The notes under the pieces were generated by a model. That model did no database searches, was not told the origin of the DNA, and was given only the letters and a program-made list of their open reading frames with translations. Below are positions 47,285 through 62,616 of a stretch of DNA of 64,000 nt, piece after piece. A program made the translations under genes and the position numbers. Source of the DNA: Vitis vinifera (Eukaryota > Streptophyta > Magnoliopsida > Vitales > Vitaceae); NCBI RefSeq assembly GCF_030704535.1, contig NC_081822.1, positions 12,145,001 to 12,209,000 of the forward strand, read 5' to 3'. How positions within the stretch are numbered: position 1 is the stretch's first letter; each line of letters starts with the position of its first letter.

Positions 47285-49291
47285 CTAATCAACGGGGTCT
47301 GAATCGGAAGCAGAAGATGAGTCATCATCTGAATCATGCTGTGCAATCTCATCATCAATGTCAAAAATCTGTGATGTGGGTGAAGATGGTGCAGATAAAT
47401 CAATAACATGAGAGACAAGCAAATACTCAAAGGTGCTCAAATCCATAGATGAAAAGTCAGAAACATAGTCATGACGGGAGACAAATCCCGATAAAACATC
47501 AAAGGGGAGAGGTGGGTCCACAAGGTCGGACGCTCCCTCAACTAGGCCAACAGGGCCATCAAACAAATCAACAGCAACTACAACATCCTCGACGACCTCT
47601 GGAGTGGGGGCAACCTGGATCTCCCCGGCGATCTCGAGGACGGACACCCCGAAGAGATCAAATGGTGAAGCGAGCTCCGGCGGGGCTATCTCCTCAGTCT
47701 GGCTCAAGCTCATCGCGAGCATCTCATCAACGTACTCGTCATGCGGCACGGCTCCATCCACTACGTCTCCAGTCTCGGCAAAAGTCCCGTGATCATCGAT
47801 CTCATCCGGGAAGCAAAGCGTCATAAGGCTCGTGCGATCTGGGGAGGGAGGAGCAATCAACACAGAAGCTGAAGGGCCAGGGGCTCCGTCACTCAACTGT
47901 AACTGCTGGACGAGGCGCTGAAGCTCGGCCTCCTGAGTGGTGCTGAGTCCTCCGATGATCCCATCAGATGGTGCATGTGGCTCTGATGCCCTCACAAAGT
48001 AATCGGCTAGGCTCGTGGTGTATGGGCGGACAGGATAATAAAAGGGCGTATGAGTCAAGCGAGCCCTCACCCTCTCCCTGCGCAGCCGCGCCATATGACG
48101 ATAGTCGGCCTCAGTGGGAATGAATCCGAGCCCGAATGGTACATCGCGGTCCGGAAAGGTCATGAACTCACTAGGCCCGTGCTGACGCCGCCCCAAACCC
48201 ATACCAGGAAGATAAGACATGCTCCTCATAATATCGAGTACCACCGTGCTGCTGTGCTGGTCGAAGGACAGGGCTACAAAGTCTCGACAGAAGTCCTCCA
48301 TCTCCAGAGTCTGCACCTCATCAAAGGTGAATTCGGTCAGAAAAAGATCATCATCAGCATGACTGATCTCAAGTACGGGCTCGGCCGAAATGAACATATC
48401 CCCTACAGACTGTACCACGACGACCCGGCCATCATGGATGAACTTCACTTTCTGATGAAGTGAAGAAGGAATGGCTCCAGCTCGGTGAATCCACGGTCGG
48501 CCCAAAAGCAGGTTAAAGGATGTAGGAATCCTCAAAACCTGAAACACGGCGACAAAAGTGGCTGGACCAATCAGTAGCTCAATCTCCAATGTACCCATGA
48601 CCTCTCTACGGGTGTTGTCATAAGCTCGAACGGTCTGAGTGGATGGACCGAAATCGGATGGTGCGTACCCAAGAGCGATGGCGGTGGCCAAAGGACATAC
48701 GTTCAGGGCCGAGCCATTGTCCAGAAGGACAGATGGAACTCGGCGACCTGAACAGCCAACAGATATGTAGAGAGGACGCGTGTGGGCAGAACCCTCTGGT
48801 GGCAAGTCGTCATCGGAAAAGACGATACAAGTGGCTCTGCCAGCCGTCATCATATGAATGAGTCCCTCAGGAGTGGTCGTGGTATCAACTCTGATCTGGC
48901 TCAGAGCTCGAGTCAGCGCATCCCGATGAGTACTGGAGGACGCTAAAAGGCTCCAGATAGAAATACGAGCCTGAGTGCTCTGCAACTGCCTCAAAATCTC
49001 GTCATCCTCTGCTCTGACCTCCTCCTGGGATGACGTACCGCCTAAGGGTCTAGCGGCAGCAGCTGGAGGTGGCTGTCTCATCACTCTACCTCCTCGAAGA
49101 ACATACTGAATGTCCAGAGTCTGAGAATCATCAACGTACGGAGCCTGAACCCCCTCAACATCCGGGATCAAGATGAAAGGCGTCTGGACACTGTAATGCG
49201 GCAAAATCAATGGCTCAACTGTGGCAGCCTGCACGGACGCCGCCTCGGGAACTAATCGGAAGGGAGCAGGCATCCGAGGACCCAGAGTCAC
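47285..49291 (-). CDS. Protease-containing part of the Tat/Ogre element
   Basis: An open stretch of 668 codons within the retroelement. A retropepsin-like segment (DLPPEGSAHTRPLYISV followed by VPSVLLDNGSALNVCPL) resembles plant Tat-lineage proteases. A G-patch-like motif (LPGMGLGRRQHGP) follows. The remaining C-terminal part is acidic and has no domain I can name. Part of the fossil element. Confidence 0.85.
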   Translation of the reverse strand: MTLGPRMPAPFRLVPEAASVQAATVEPLILPHYSVQTPFILIPDVEGVQAPYVDDSQTLDIQYVLRGGRVMRQPPPAAAARPLGGTSSQEEVRAEDDEILRQLQSTQARISIWSLLASSSTHRDALTRALSQIRVDTTTTPEGLIHMMTAGRATCIVFSDDDLPPEGSAHTRPLYISVGCSGRRVPSVLLDNGSALNVCPLATAIALGYAPSDFGPSTQTVRAYDNTRREVMGTLEIELLIGPATFVAVFQVLRIPTSFNLLLGRPWIHRAGAIPSSLHQKVKFIHDGRVVVVQSVGDMFISAEPVLEISHADDDLFLTEFTFDEVQTLEMEDFCRDFVALSFDQHSSTVVLDIMRSMSYLPGMGLGRRQHGPSEFMTFPDRDVPFGLGFIPTEADYRHMARLRRERVRARLTHTPFYYPVRPYTTSLADYFVRASEPHAPSDGIIGGLSTTQEAELQRLVQQLQLSDGAPGPSASVLIAPPSPDRTSLMTLCFPDEIDDHGTFAETGDVVDGAVPHDEYVDEMLAMSLSQTEEIAPPELASPFDLFGVSVLEIAGEIQVAPTPEVVEDVVVAVDLFDGPVGLVEGASDLVDPPLPFDVLSGFVSRHDYVSDFSSMDLSTFEYLLVSHVIDLSAPSSPTSQIFDIDDEIAQHDSDDDSSSASDSDPVD

Positions 49292-49300
49292 CCCACTCGT

Positions 49301-50989
49301 CTAAATCACATCTGGCATGATGGGCTCTGGGTCTGAATCATCATCACTCAGCATGTGGATGTGGTCATCGATCACATCAAACTCTAAGAAATGAATGTCA
49401 TCAGCTGGTGGAGGGACTGCATGTGTGGTGTGAGCAGGTAACGGGTTCGTGGTCACACTCGGCTGACCCAAGTGTACCAAACCCTGGTCGATCAAATCCT
49501 GAATGGCATGCCTCAAAGCAGTGCATCGATCGGTCTCGTGTCCAGGCCCCTGATGGTATGCACAGTGTAGATCCATCCTGAACTGAGGTGGAATCGGCTG
49601 AGGCGGTGGCCGAGGGGTGAGAGTAGTCAATAACCCAGCTTCTGTAAGCTTCCGAAGAGCCTGACTCAACGACATGCCTATCTGTGAGAACTGCCTCTGC
49701 GCCCTCAAAGCAAATGGAGTAGAGGTCTGCTGAGCTCGAGGCCTAGGGTATGAAGGTGCGGGCCTCGGAGTGAACTGTGCAGCGTAACATGGCTGTCCAG
49801 TGGCCGTGTATGAAATAGGAGGCCTCTCAATGCCCTGAGTGGCATAGTAAGGTAGAGCCAATGGCTGAGCCTGATATGTCTGATCAAAAGCCGGGCAAAG
49901 TGCCCGTGGCCTGAACTGCTGAGGTGTGTAAGATGGATGAGTCTCTAGGAGCTGTGGGACCGGCTGATGACGCCTAGGAGGCCTCTGACTGGAAGAACCG
50001 ATAGCGCTCACATCTACTGGCCTCGGTCCTACGAAGGGCTTCTTCCCCTTAATATCACTAGGGGAAGAATCTGTCCATAATCCTCTCGAGATGCCGTCCT
50101 CGACATCATACAGAGCCATAACCAGAGACCCAAAATCTGTGAATGGGGCCCCTACCACATGTCTGGCGATCCGCGGCTGTAGGCTCCTCAAAACCATCTG
50201 AATCTGGTCTCTCTCTGATGGTTTATCGATAATCTTAGCTATCTTCCCGCGCCAGCGGGAAATGAAAGAAGAAACAGACTCCTCTGCCCTCTGTCTCAAA
50301 GCCTCGAGCTCTCTCCTCGATACATCTACGACAGTGTTAAACGAAAACTGTCGTAGGAACTCCTGGGCCAAGTCGTCCCATGTGCGGCGCCTCGAGGCCT
50401 CCAGAGATGCAAACCAAAGCTGGGCCGCCCCGCTCAAAGATAGTGGGAAAAGAGTAATCATCTGAGGCTCGTCCAGTCCATGAGCCCTCATCACGGTGCT
50501 GTATAATCGGAGATGGAGGCGTGGACAACCAATGCCAGTATACCTCTCAATGTCAGGCATCCTGAACTTAGCCGGCAAGCTGGCTACCGGCACTCCATCA
50601 AAACCCTCCCAAGTAATGGCTCTGTCGGAAGTCCTCAACTGCCTCAACCCCTGCTCAAGCCTATCCATGCGAGCATGTGGGTCCTCTGAGGTCGGGGTAG
50701 GCACGGTGGCGGGAGGCGGAGCAACCTCGGTCTGGCTATGTAGGGTGAACGGCATGGCCTGTGGTGCTGACTGACTGGGTGGAGGGGGTGGTGGCACTGT
50801 ATGGTCATACTGGGCACCATCCGGGGGCGGGACCTGCTGGGCCTGCTGCCCATCTATCCTCCGGCCAAGGCTAGCTATAGCCTCCTGAATCGAAGCCATG
50901 GCCTCAGCGAACTGATCGACGGTAACTATCTGTGAATCCATATCCCTCTGATCTGATCTCTGGTCTAACTGGTCCGATGCCCTGATCAA
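49301..50989 (-). CDS. Gag part of the Tat/Ogre element
   Basis: An open stretch of 562 codons, with a plant retrotransposon gag core (AKFRMPDIERYTGIGCP, LWFASLEASRRRTWDDLAQ, FISRWRGKI) and a C-terminal Cys/His motif (CAYHQGPGHETDRC) typical of Tat-lineage gag. Proline/glutamine-rich segments flank the core. Part of the fossil element. Confidence 0.88.
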   Translation of the reverse strand: MIRASDQLDQRSDQRDMDSQIVTVDQFAEAMASIQEAIASLGRRIDGQQAQQVPPPDGAQYDHTVPPPPPPSQSAPQAMPFTLHSQTEVAPPPATVPTPTSEDPHARMDRLEQGLRQLRTSDRAITWEGFDGVPVASLPAKFRMPDIERYTGIGCPRLHLRLYSTVMRAHGLDEPQMITLFPLSLSGAAQLWFASLEASRRRTWDDLAQEFLRQFSFNTVVDVSRRELEALRQRAEESVSSFISRWRGKIAKIIDKPSERDQIQMVLRSLQPRIARHVVGAPFTDFGSLVMALYDVEDGISRGLWTDSSPSDIKGKKPFVGPRPVDVSAIGSSSQRPPRRHQPVPQLLETHPSYTPQQFRPRALCPAFDQTYQAQPLALPYYATQGIERPPISYTATGQPCYAAQFTPRPAPSYPRPRAQQTSTPFALRAQRQFSQIGMSLSQALRKLTEAGLLTTLTPRPPPQPIPPQFRMDLHCAYHQGPGHETDRCTALRHAIQDLIDQGLVHLGQPSVTTNPLPAHTTHAVPPPADDIHFLEFDVIDDHIHMLSDDDSDPEPIMPDVI

Positions 50990-52277
50990 TCTACTCCCAA
51001 CTCTGATCCAAGAAGTCGAACCCAGACTGAACGTATCGGTACTCCTGTAATAGTGGAAATACTAGATAAGGTGCGGGGTAAGGGAAACTTCACAAAGAAT
51101 GTCTATCAAATGTGTCAAAAGGTAGCCTGGAAGCAAACAAACCGATATCCAATCCTGAGCAGATATATAAGAGACTACTGCGAAGGTAACCAAACCTATT
51201 ACTACTGAACCGGCTCTGAAGGCCCACAGATGCACCCATGTGTAGGGAGGGAGTCCTAATCGGAGGATCTATGGCTCAACTTACAAGGTGAAGGTGGCTC
51301 TAAATGGATATGGGTGGACTTTAAAAGATCCCTAGCAGAAGCGATCGTACCCTCCGGCGGTACGCAACCATCTGCACGCCTCAAAAAGAGACGGGGTGCT
51401 TCCATGCAAGGTGGTCATCACCTCCACACATGCACTACCTCGACATCCCAGGGGGTTTCCTATGGTGAAACCTCTCAAACTCTCGACGCTCAATGGTCAA
51501 CTAAAGTGCACAGTGAATGGTGTGGGTGCATCCGAAAACCCTAAGAGTCTAGAGCAAAAGAGGAAACACACTGGTCGCACGACTATCCATGAAACCTAGC
51601 TCGGGGCTATACAGGTCTTCAATGATCAGACTCCAATCGACATCAAAGTGTCGCTCTCCTCCAGAATGCTCCCGTGCATCGATATAGCCCGTCGCTAGAC
51701 CCTACTCCTAATCTCTGGCTCGGTCAGAGAGCAAGCACACAGAAGGTCTCACACTTGCAATAGTGAGAACCGAGATGAAAGGAATGACCGAGACCAAGAG
51801 ATTTGGAAGTAAGGGGATAGAAGTGAGACCCACATAGACAAGCGACATGCAATCATGTAGAGGGAGGGCAGTCATGCATCATACAGTCAGGCAGAGCAGA
51901 ATATATCACTCATGTACACACAAGATAAGCGAGAATACGACAATCAAGACGAATAGTGATACAAACATCATGCTCAAAGACGATCAAAATAGTATACAAG
52001 TCAGAGAATCAACATGTCAAGCCGAGTGATATACAATGGTGAGTGCATGCATGTGAAGTGATCAGAAAAATCATGCCAAAATCATAATCACTACACTAAG
52101 CAATGCAATAAGATCAATCATCAATAATCCAGCATGTCAAAATCTCAAATGAATACGACATCTAAGCATGCGTCAAGAAATCCTCAATGTGCAATCAAGA
52201 GATGAGCATCCACTAATCGTCCAATCAAATGCCACGTTTGCTTCACTCTAAATTCAAGCTTGACCCTCTAAAAAAAT
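50990..52277 (-). other. Leader region of the Tat/Ogre element
   Basis: About 1.3 kb between the primer site and gag. Some Ogre elements carry an extra gene here. I see only short open frames with no recognisable protein, so this looks like untranslated leader. Confidence 0.6.
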
Positions 52278-52295
52278 TCCCCAGTGGAGTCGCCA
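52278..52295 (-). promoter_or_regulatory. Primer binding site, probably tRNA-Arg
   Basis: Three bases inside the 5' LTR, the minus strand reads TGGCGACTCCACTGGGGA. Its complement, TCCCCAGTGGAGTCG plus CCA, matches the 3' end of a plant arginine tRNA as I remember it. The position is exactly that expected for a minus-strand primer site. Confidence 0.7.
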
Positions 52296-52298
52296 TTT

Positions 52299-53170
52299 TG
52301 TGAACCCCGTATTTCGGCTCAATGCGTTTCCCACTCGATGGCGAGCTCGATTTTGATTTTGAAAAATGATTTAATTGGTTAAAAAAAATGACTTGGAGTC
52401 GCCACTTATTTTTGTTTTATTTTTAAAAGGGTAAACAAAATAAGAAAGAAAACCCTAATTGCGACTCCTGGTTTTGGAAAAGGTGATCTACGAAAAACCG
52501 GATCGGGCTCGGGGGTCAGGTTACTTATCGGGAAGGTACGGTGAAGACCATAGCACCCCTCTAAGCCCCTAGAGGTCGGGTCTCTACTAATAAAATGAAG
52601 TTGTTGTGGCAATTAATGTGGAGATCAATGAATACTCAGGATGATCATGCACGTGAGGGAATCAAAACATTCAATAAAGAATCGACTGAAGTGAGAATGG
52701 GGCATACCTTGGCATCAATCGATCAATGCGCGAGCTTAAGGTGATCTTTCCTGATGATCCACAATGCAACCTTCCTCTGCTTTTCCTCCTTTGATCATCC
52801 CAGAAAAATATCTTCTAAGCTACCTCGGAAAAACCCGTCTGCTTCCTCCACGAACTTGAGAAATATCTCAGTAAGCTCACGCTTGAAAATCCCTCCTCCC
52901 CCTCCTTGCCTTCCTCTTCTTTTCTTATCTAGCCTCCTCCTCCCTTCCTCTGTTCGTGTCTTCCTCAACAAGCCAACCTTCCCTTCCTGTTCATCACATC
53001 AGCAAGCATGGGCTTGCAACCACTCTCTCTGCTGCTGCACGTCTCATGCAGACGGCATCCCACCTCAGCTAGGGGTCCCCTACCCCTTCTAACAATATCC
53101 TGAAAATCCCAGAAGAAAAGAAAGAAAAAAAACCAACCCTCCGGGTCCTCCCCACCAAAGGGGGTCTACA
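52299..53170 (-). repeat. LTR, left-hand (5') in element orientation
   Basis: The 872-base partner of 37991-38862. On the minus strand it begins TGTAGACCCC and ends GGGGTTCACA. It should hold the element's promoter; I could not pinpoint the start site. Confidence 0.93.
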
Positions 53171-54201
53171 TATTTATTTTAAATTTATATTATTATTTTA
53201 TTTTTAACTAATTTTCATATTTCTCTTATAATCAGATTTTAAAAAATTACTAACACTTCACTCTTAATTTTTTTCTTTATCTTTTTAATTTTAAATGTTT
53301 TTATTTTAAAATAATAAAAATATGATTTTACTAAAAATTGCTACATTATAAAAAAATAATAATGAAATCCTAATATTTTATAAAATAAAATTAATTTGAT
53401 AAAATAAATTATTAATAATTTTAATTATTTAAATAAATTAATATTAATAAAAAAAATCACCACATATTTCTAATAAAATTTTAGAAATTAAATCTCATAT
53501 AAAATAATTTATATAAATTAATTTAAATTTTTATTTAAAATATAATAAAACATATTTTAATAAATGTATTTTTTAATTTTTAAAATAAATAAATATAAAT
53601 ATATTAAAAAAGTTTAAACTAATTTTTTATAAAAATTTAATAAATATTATCTTTAAAAATAGATAGATAAATTACATTTATAAATTAATTTTAATATATA
53701 TATTTTTATTTATTTTATTATTTTTTCTTTAAAAAAAATTAAATATTTTTATAAATTTTAAATAATTTTTATTCTATCCATATTTTTATAAAAATATTCA
53801 TTTCTCCAATATTTTTTATATATATTCATAAAATTTAATACCCATATTCACGTTTACCATATTCCCGATCATCCAACTAGAAGTCAAGAACAAAGTCGAA
53901 GATTGTAGCGTCAACATCGTCATGTCCGCCCCCAGACCAACCGCCATTGGCTGTTAGCTACCCAACGCAACCCCGTTAACGACCAACTAGTTCTTTATTC
54001 TAATTCTATCAGTTTTTTTTATTTATTTAAAAAGGAAAAGAAAATCTCCGAAGGCCAACTGTTCAAACCTTCCCCATCTACGAATAAAGATAGTGGAGCA
54101 AATATTCACCAAGGTCTCTATGTTTCAACGTCCCCATCAATCCTTCCCCGTTCTTCACTCTTTTCTTCCTTCCTTTTCATAGATCTCACCGTCTACCGAC
54201 A
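53171..54201. other. AT-rich DNA and hexokinase promoter/leader
   Basis: Bases 53171-53870 are extremely AT-rich without visible features. From about 53870 the composition becomes gene-like, and 53990-54201 probably covers the hexokinase promoter and its CT-rich leader. The young retroelement therefore ends only about 1.03 kb upstream of the hexokinase start codon. Confidence 0.5.
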
Positions 54202-58467
<4,266 letters not shown>

Positions 58468-59319
58468 GGAGATTTCTAGGACGGGGTAAATTTCTTGCCC
58501 TGTAATTTTTTTCCAGTGTTGAAGCATCCCATGATTGGGATTTTGTATGTAGTTTCTGGGTTGTGAATAAAGAGCGAGTAAAGCAGCCATTGAACAGAAT
58601 TGAAGTATAGTTGTTTCAGGTTTAGATTGTAATTTTTAGTAGGTGCTTGACCTAATAAAGGTGAGAGTCTGAGGGATCGACACAAATTTGTTGTGAATTA
58701 ATGCAGCTGCATGCATTTATCCGATGAGGTGAACAAGGGTCTGTTTGGAAGTAGAGAATAAGAATTGTCTCTATATTTTAAATTAGTATAATTAAATATT
58801 CCCACTAAATAACCTCTTTTAGACACATTCCATGAAGGTTGGCAGGATGTCCAAACTAGCATTCAAATATTAAATTTTGTGAAAAATAGATTATTTTTCT
58901 TGGAATTTTTAAAAATACTAGAGTTGGAACTTGGAAGATACAAACTTAATTAGTTCATATCGTGGATATAATATTTTTATATTTTATATTTTATATTTTT
59001 TAATTTCATTTCTGAATGTTGAAAATGTTAATAGAGGAGAGTAAGGTGGGAATGTGAAAGACGCGATGGTGTAGATGATTACGTGGAAACCTTTATCACA
59101 TACATCGCATTCGGAACGACGTCGTTTCCATGTTTACAGCGAATAGTACACCTTGGCGCTCGGCAGCAGCACCAAATCGCATTCTAACGCACGACCCGAA
59201 ACGGAACCACGTACACTTGAAGTTTCGAAACCCAAAAGAAAGACAGCAAGGACGACCGTCATCGGATCTCGGAGGTTCACCGTTTGTTCTGTGTGCCTCT
59301 GCAGCCAAGTCTTTGGAGA
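58468..59319. promoter_or_regulatory. Short spacer: hexokinase 3' end and AP2S promoter/leader
   Basis: The hexokinase 3' untranslated region runs to roughly 58640. An AT-rich stretch follows (58760-59030), then the probable AP2S promoter. At 59115-59126 lies the perfect palindrome AACGACGTCGTT, with a GACGTC core of the kind bound by bZIP factors. From about 59130 the GC-richer sequence looks like the AP2S leader. Confidence 0.45.
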
Positions 59320-62300
59320 ATGGTACTCTCTCGATTATGATGATTCAATCTTGATTGCGAGGAGATTGAGTTGCTGACTCGTTCATTAATCTTTGATTTG
59401 GCAGATCCGATTCATAATTCTACAGAACAGGCAGGGCAAGACCCGCCTCGCCAAGTACTATGTTCCTCTTGAAGAATCCGAGAAGCACAAGGTCGAATAC
59501 GAGGTATTATCCTCTTGATTTTCCTCTCTCTTCTACGGTTTTCTTTCTAGGGTTTTGAATGTTATTGTCTTGTAGGTTCACCGATTGGTTGTCAACCGGG
59601 ATCCCAAGTTCACTAACTTCGTTGAGGTATTTTCTTTCTCGACGTTTGGCTTGTGAGAAAATCTAGGGAACAATGCAAATGCAATTATTTTATGTTGTTT
59701 CATTTTCACAAGAATTTTTAGAATTGAAAGTCTCTTCTGTTTTCTTTGATTTCTCTGCATCCAAGCGGATAATTTGCTTGCTAACATTAATATTACCCCC
59801 TTTTTTTAACCCAGGATTCAAGAAGAGAAATTAAAGTTAGTGGATGAGCCTTCATAATCACTTTAATCTTGTTTGGTTTAATTTTTAATTGCGCCTATTA
59901 CAGCACTAGGAGTGGTGCCTCGCCAAAGAATCCTTTAATCCCCTTGCTTTTCTTCAATTTCAAAGCACTATTCTTCTTTCCAACTCTAAATAACCCGAAA
60001 AGGACATTTGGATGCTATATTGTTATGGCAGATTGGATGTTGAATTGTATTGGAACCATACAGATTCTGATTATAGTTTATTCTATAATTTGGAGCTTAC
60101 AACTTTTGAAAAGTAGTTAGAAGAATTCCCAGTAACTTCCCTTAGGCTACATTTTATTTAAATTTCAATTATATATAATTGGAGTTTTTTTTTTCCTTTT
60201 CCCTTTCTCCTTTAGATCATTTAGAGGCGGTGGGCTTGAGATTAAATTGCAAGTCCACTGTTTAAGATTTCTTGTGTTACAAACATAATTTGTATTTATA
60301 TCAGGTTAAAAGAGATCGATTGTTACAATTTATTCCTTAAAATTATTGGAACTCATTCTGACCCACTACTGCCTTGCAAGTATTCAAATAATATGTATTG
60401 GCCTGCCTAGTTATGCTGAAGAATCACGCAAACATGGACCCACCTTGTTGGAGGAGACTGTTTCTAGGCAAAAAATTTGAATTACAAGTGGAATTTAAAA
60501 TTACTTTCTTTTTTCTTTTTTTCCTTTTTTTTGTGGCTTCTCTTTCAAGGTCTTACCTTTGGATGTCTGATGTGTACTTTTGGTGTACATTTTCTTTGGC
60601 TATTTATATATACATATCTTTCTTTGCCTGTAAAAAACCTATCATTTTTAGCAAATGTACATGCCCTTTATTGAGACTTAAGCACCTTTCCTTCCCAAAT
60701 CCTTTCATGATAATTAGCTGACTATGTAACAGCAAGGGGCTTTGCTATTTTCTTGTTTCACTCATACAGATGTGTTGAATTATTCTTTCATGAGGAACTG
60801 TTAATACCTGATTGCAGAACTAAGCCATATCTCTTGGTATATGGGTACAATATCTAACTCATGCCTTGCTTTCTGTCACATTCTTGTTTGATGTGACACA
60901 TCAAAAAATTCACTTAAGATGTGAAAAACAGTTCTCTCTACATTTTTCTTCTTGCAATGGATTGCATGGTTAGCAATACACTCAGGTCATTGTTATATCT
61001 GATTTTTTTTTCTAGCTTGATTTTTTTTTCCAGCACAATTATTATCAATTATTTTATAACATTACCTTTACATGCTGTTCTCTATTGGATTAAGGGCTGA
61101 TTATACCTGATTATAAATTTTTCTTGCAGTTCCGTACACACAAGGTAATCTACAGGCGATATGCTGGATTATTTTTCTCACTGTGTGTTGATATGACAGA
61201 TAATGAGTTGGCATATTTAGAGTGCATCCATCTGTTTGTGGAAATACTGGATCATTTCTTCAGCAATGTGTGCGAGCTAGATTTGGTATTTAATTTCCAC
61301 AAGGTTTGTTACTTGATTAGCGTTTCTTGTCCACTGGAATAATACCTTCCAATTCTCATGTGCTGTCAAGGAATTCTTTAATTGTAGCTTATGACTGATT
61401 CTTTCCCTCTTATTCTCCTGCCTTGCATGTGATTGTTACTCCTATTTAGCTACTGAGTCAATCGGCGACTCAATATTAGTATCGTCAGTGAATGAGTTGA
61501 ACAGAGGGATGGCATCCCTTAAGAGACTGGTGAATTAAACTTTCCCTGATGACAAGTGGTCACTGGGAGCTAAGTACTTCATAATGGAAAATTTGGAATA
61601 ACATCAAAATGTTTCCTTGTATATCTACCCATGTTAGCATTGAATATTTTCCTCTTGATTTAACAGATAGATTCAGAAACATTAAGTTTTTACTGCATTT
61701 TTCTGTCAGATATGACATTCTTAATGTGTGTATGTGTGTGTGTTTGTGTTTTATTTTTATTTTTTTTAAATCGCTTGGGCATTATGGTATATGCAATCGT
61801 CTTTTTAGTGTCAAGGAATTTAAAATTGTATAGACACTTAAAAACCCTACCATTTTAGAATTGTACATGTTATATGCACAAGATGAATTGAGTAAAAATG
61901 GAAATGGTTGCTGGACCTTATATGAAAAAATGAGTAACTGATGATCCTCTGAAGTTACACAAATCTTTATTCAAACTGTTTCGAGAAAACCAATTAGCTG
62001 CCTTAGTGGCTTTTGATCGATTCTGTGGGCATTTACATGATTTGTTAGAGAAACATCTGGTGGCAATGTTCTGTGCTTATATTTTGCATTAAACCTTACA
62101 ATTGTAATTTCCTGCGCATGTCAAAGCTAACCTCTCTGCAATATGTAGTTAAAAAATTTTCTGCTCCATATAGGCATATACTGTTCTTGTTCATGCTTTC
62201 CATTGGAGGATTCCAGGTCTTCTGTTGTACATGCTGCTCTGGCGACATTCTTTATAATCTTATGCACTTTATTCACTGTTAGCTATCCAGGAGAATGAAC

Positions 62301-62616
62301 TACTGACCTTACATGCTTCATTCTGTCCAGTGTGTATGTGTTTGGGCTTGCTGACGTGTAGTTTGGTGTATATTATTGCTCATCATTATATTCTTTCCTT
62401 TTTGCTCATGGAACTGTGTTTGTCTGATAAAGGTTTATCTTATACTTGACGAATTCATTCTTGCTGGGGAGCTCCAAGAAACAAGCAAAAAGGTGTGCAT
62501 TAGTTTTTTACTCATTTGTTGACATTGTAAAGTCGAGGATTGAGCCTGAGACTGATTTTCCCTGTAACTTGCAGGCCATCATAGAGAGGATGGGGGAATT
62601 GGAAAAGCAAGAGTGA
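59320..62616 (+). CDS. AP2S: AP-2 complex subunit sigma (small clathrin adaptor)
   Basis: Six exons: 59320-59322 (the start codon only), 59405-59503, 59576-59626, 61130-61303, 62433-62492 and 62575-62616. The join is 429 nt, 142 aa, exactly the size of AP-2 sigma. The protein begins [20 protein letters not shown], includes [35 protein letters not shown] and [15 protein letters not shown], and ends [20 protein letters not shown]. These are hallmarks of the sigma-2 longin-like fold. It is the small core subunit of the AP-2 tetramer at the plasma membrane, helping recognise dileucine-type cargo in clathrin-mediated endocytosis. Sigma-1 and sigma-3 are excluded by the sequence around NFVEFR and [14 protein letters not shown]. 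The coding part of exon 1 is only ATG, followed by donor GTACTC. Confidence 0.95.

Larger units (their letters stand above)
37991..53170 (-). mobile_element. Ty3/gypsy LTR retrotransposon, Tat/Ogre type, young insertion
   Basis: A 15180-base element on the minus strand, bounded by two 872-base LTRs that look identical by eye and flanked by TATTT at 37986-37990 and 53171-53175. Order in its own sense: 5' LTR (52299-53170), primer site (52278-52295), leader (about 51000-52277), gag, protease, reverse transcriptase/RNase H, second RNase H plus integrase (43989-45725), a long non-coding 3' region rich in tandem repeats (38880-43988), polypurine tract, 3' LTR (37991-38862). A second, plant-specific RNase H between reverse transcriptase and integrase, and a hypervariable 3' region, are features of the Tat/Ogre lineage. 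It looks nearly whole; the coding region falls into four adjoining open stretches, so about three breaks or frame changes. Related elements are known to use read-through or splicing. The matching LTRs imply a very recent insertion. Confidence 0.93.

Noticed and set aside
52277-52295. Possible tRNA-Arg gene fragment
   Set aside because: Only the 18 terminal bases match and the position next to the LTR marks it as a primer binding site.
59096-59377. Three overlapping 70-75-codon frames around the AP2S leader
   Set aside because: They cross the AP2S start and first donor, overlap one another and have no similarity; the AP-2 sigma model explains the region.
60398-60721. 107-codon frame in AP2S intron 3
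   Set aside because: It is a hydrophobic, T-rich intron translation without family resemblance.
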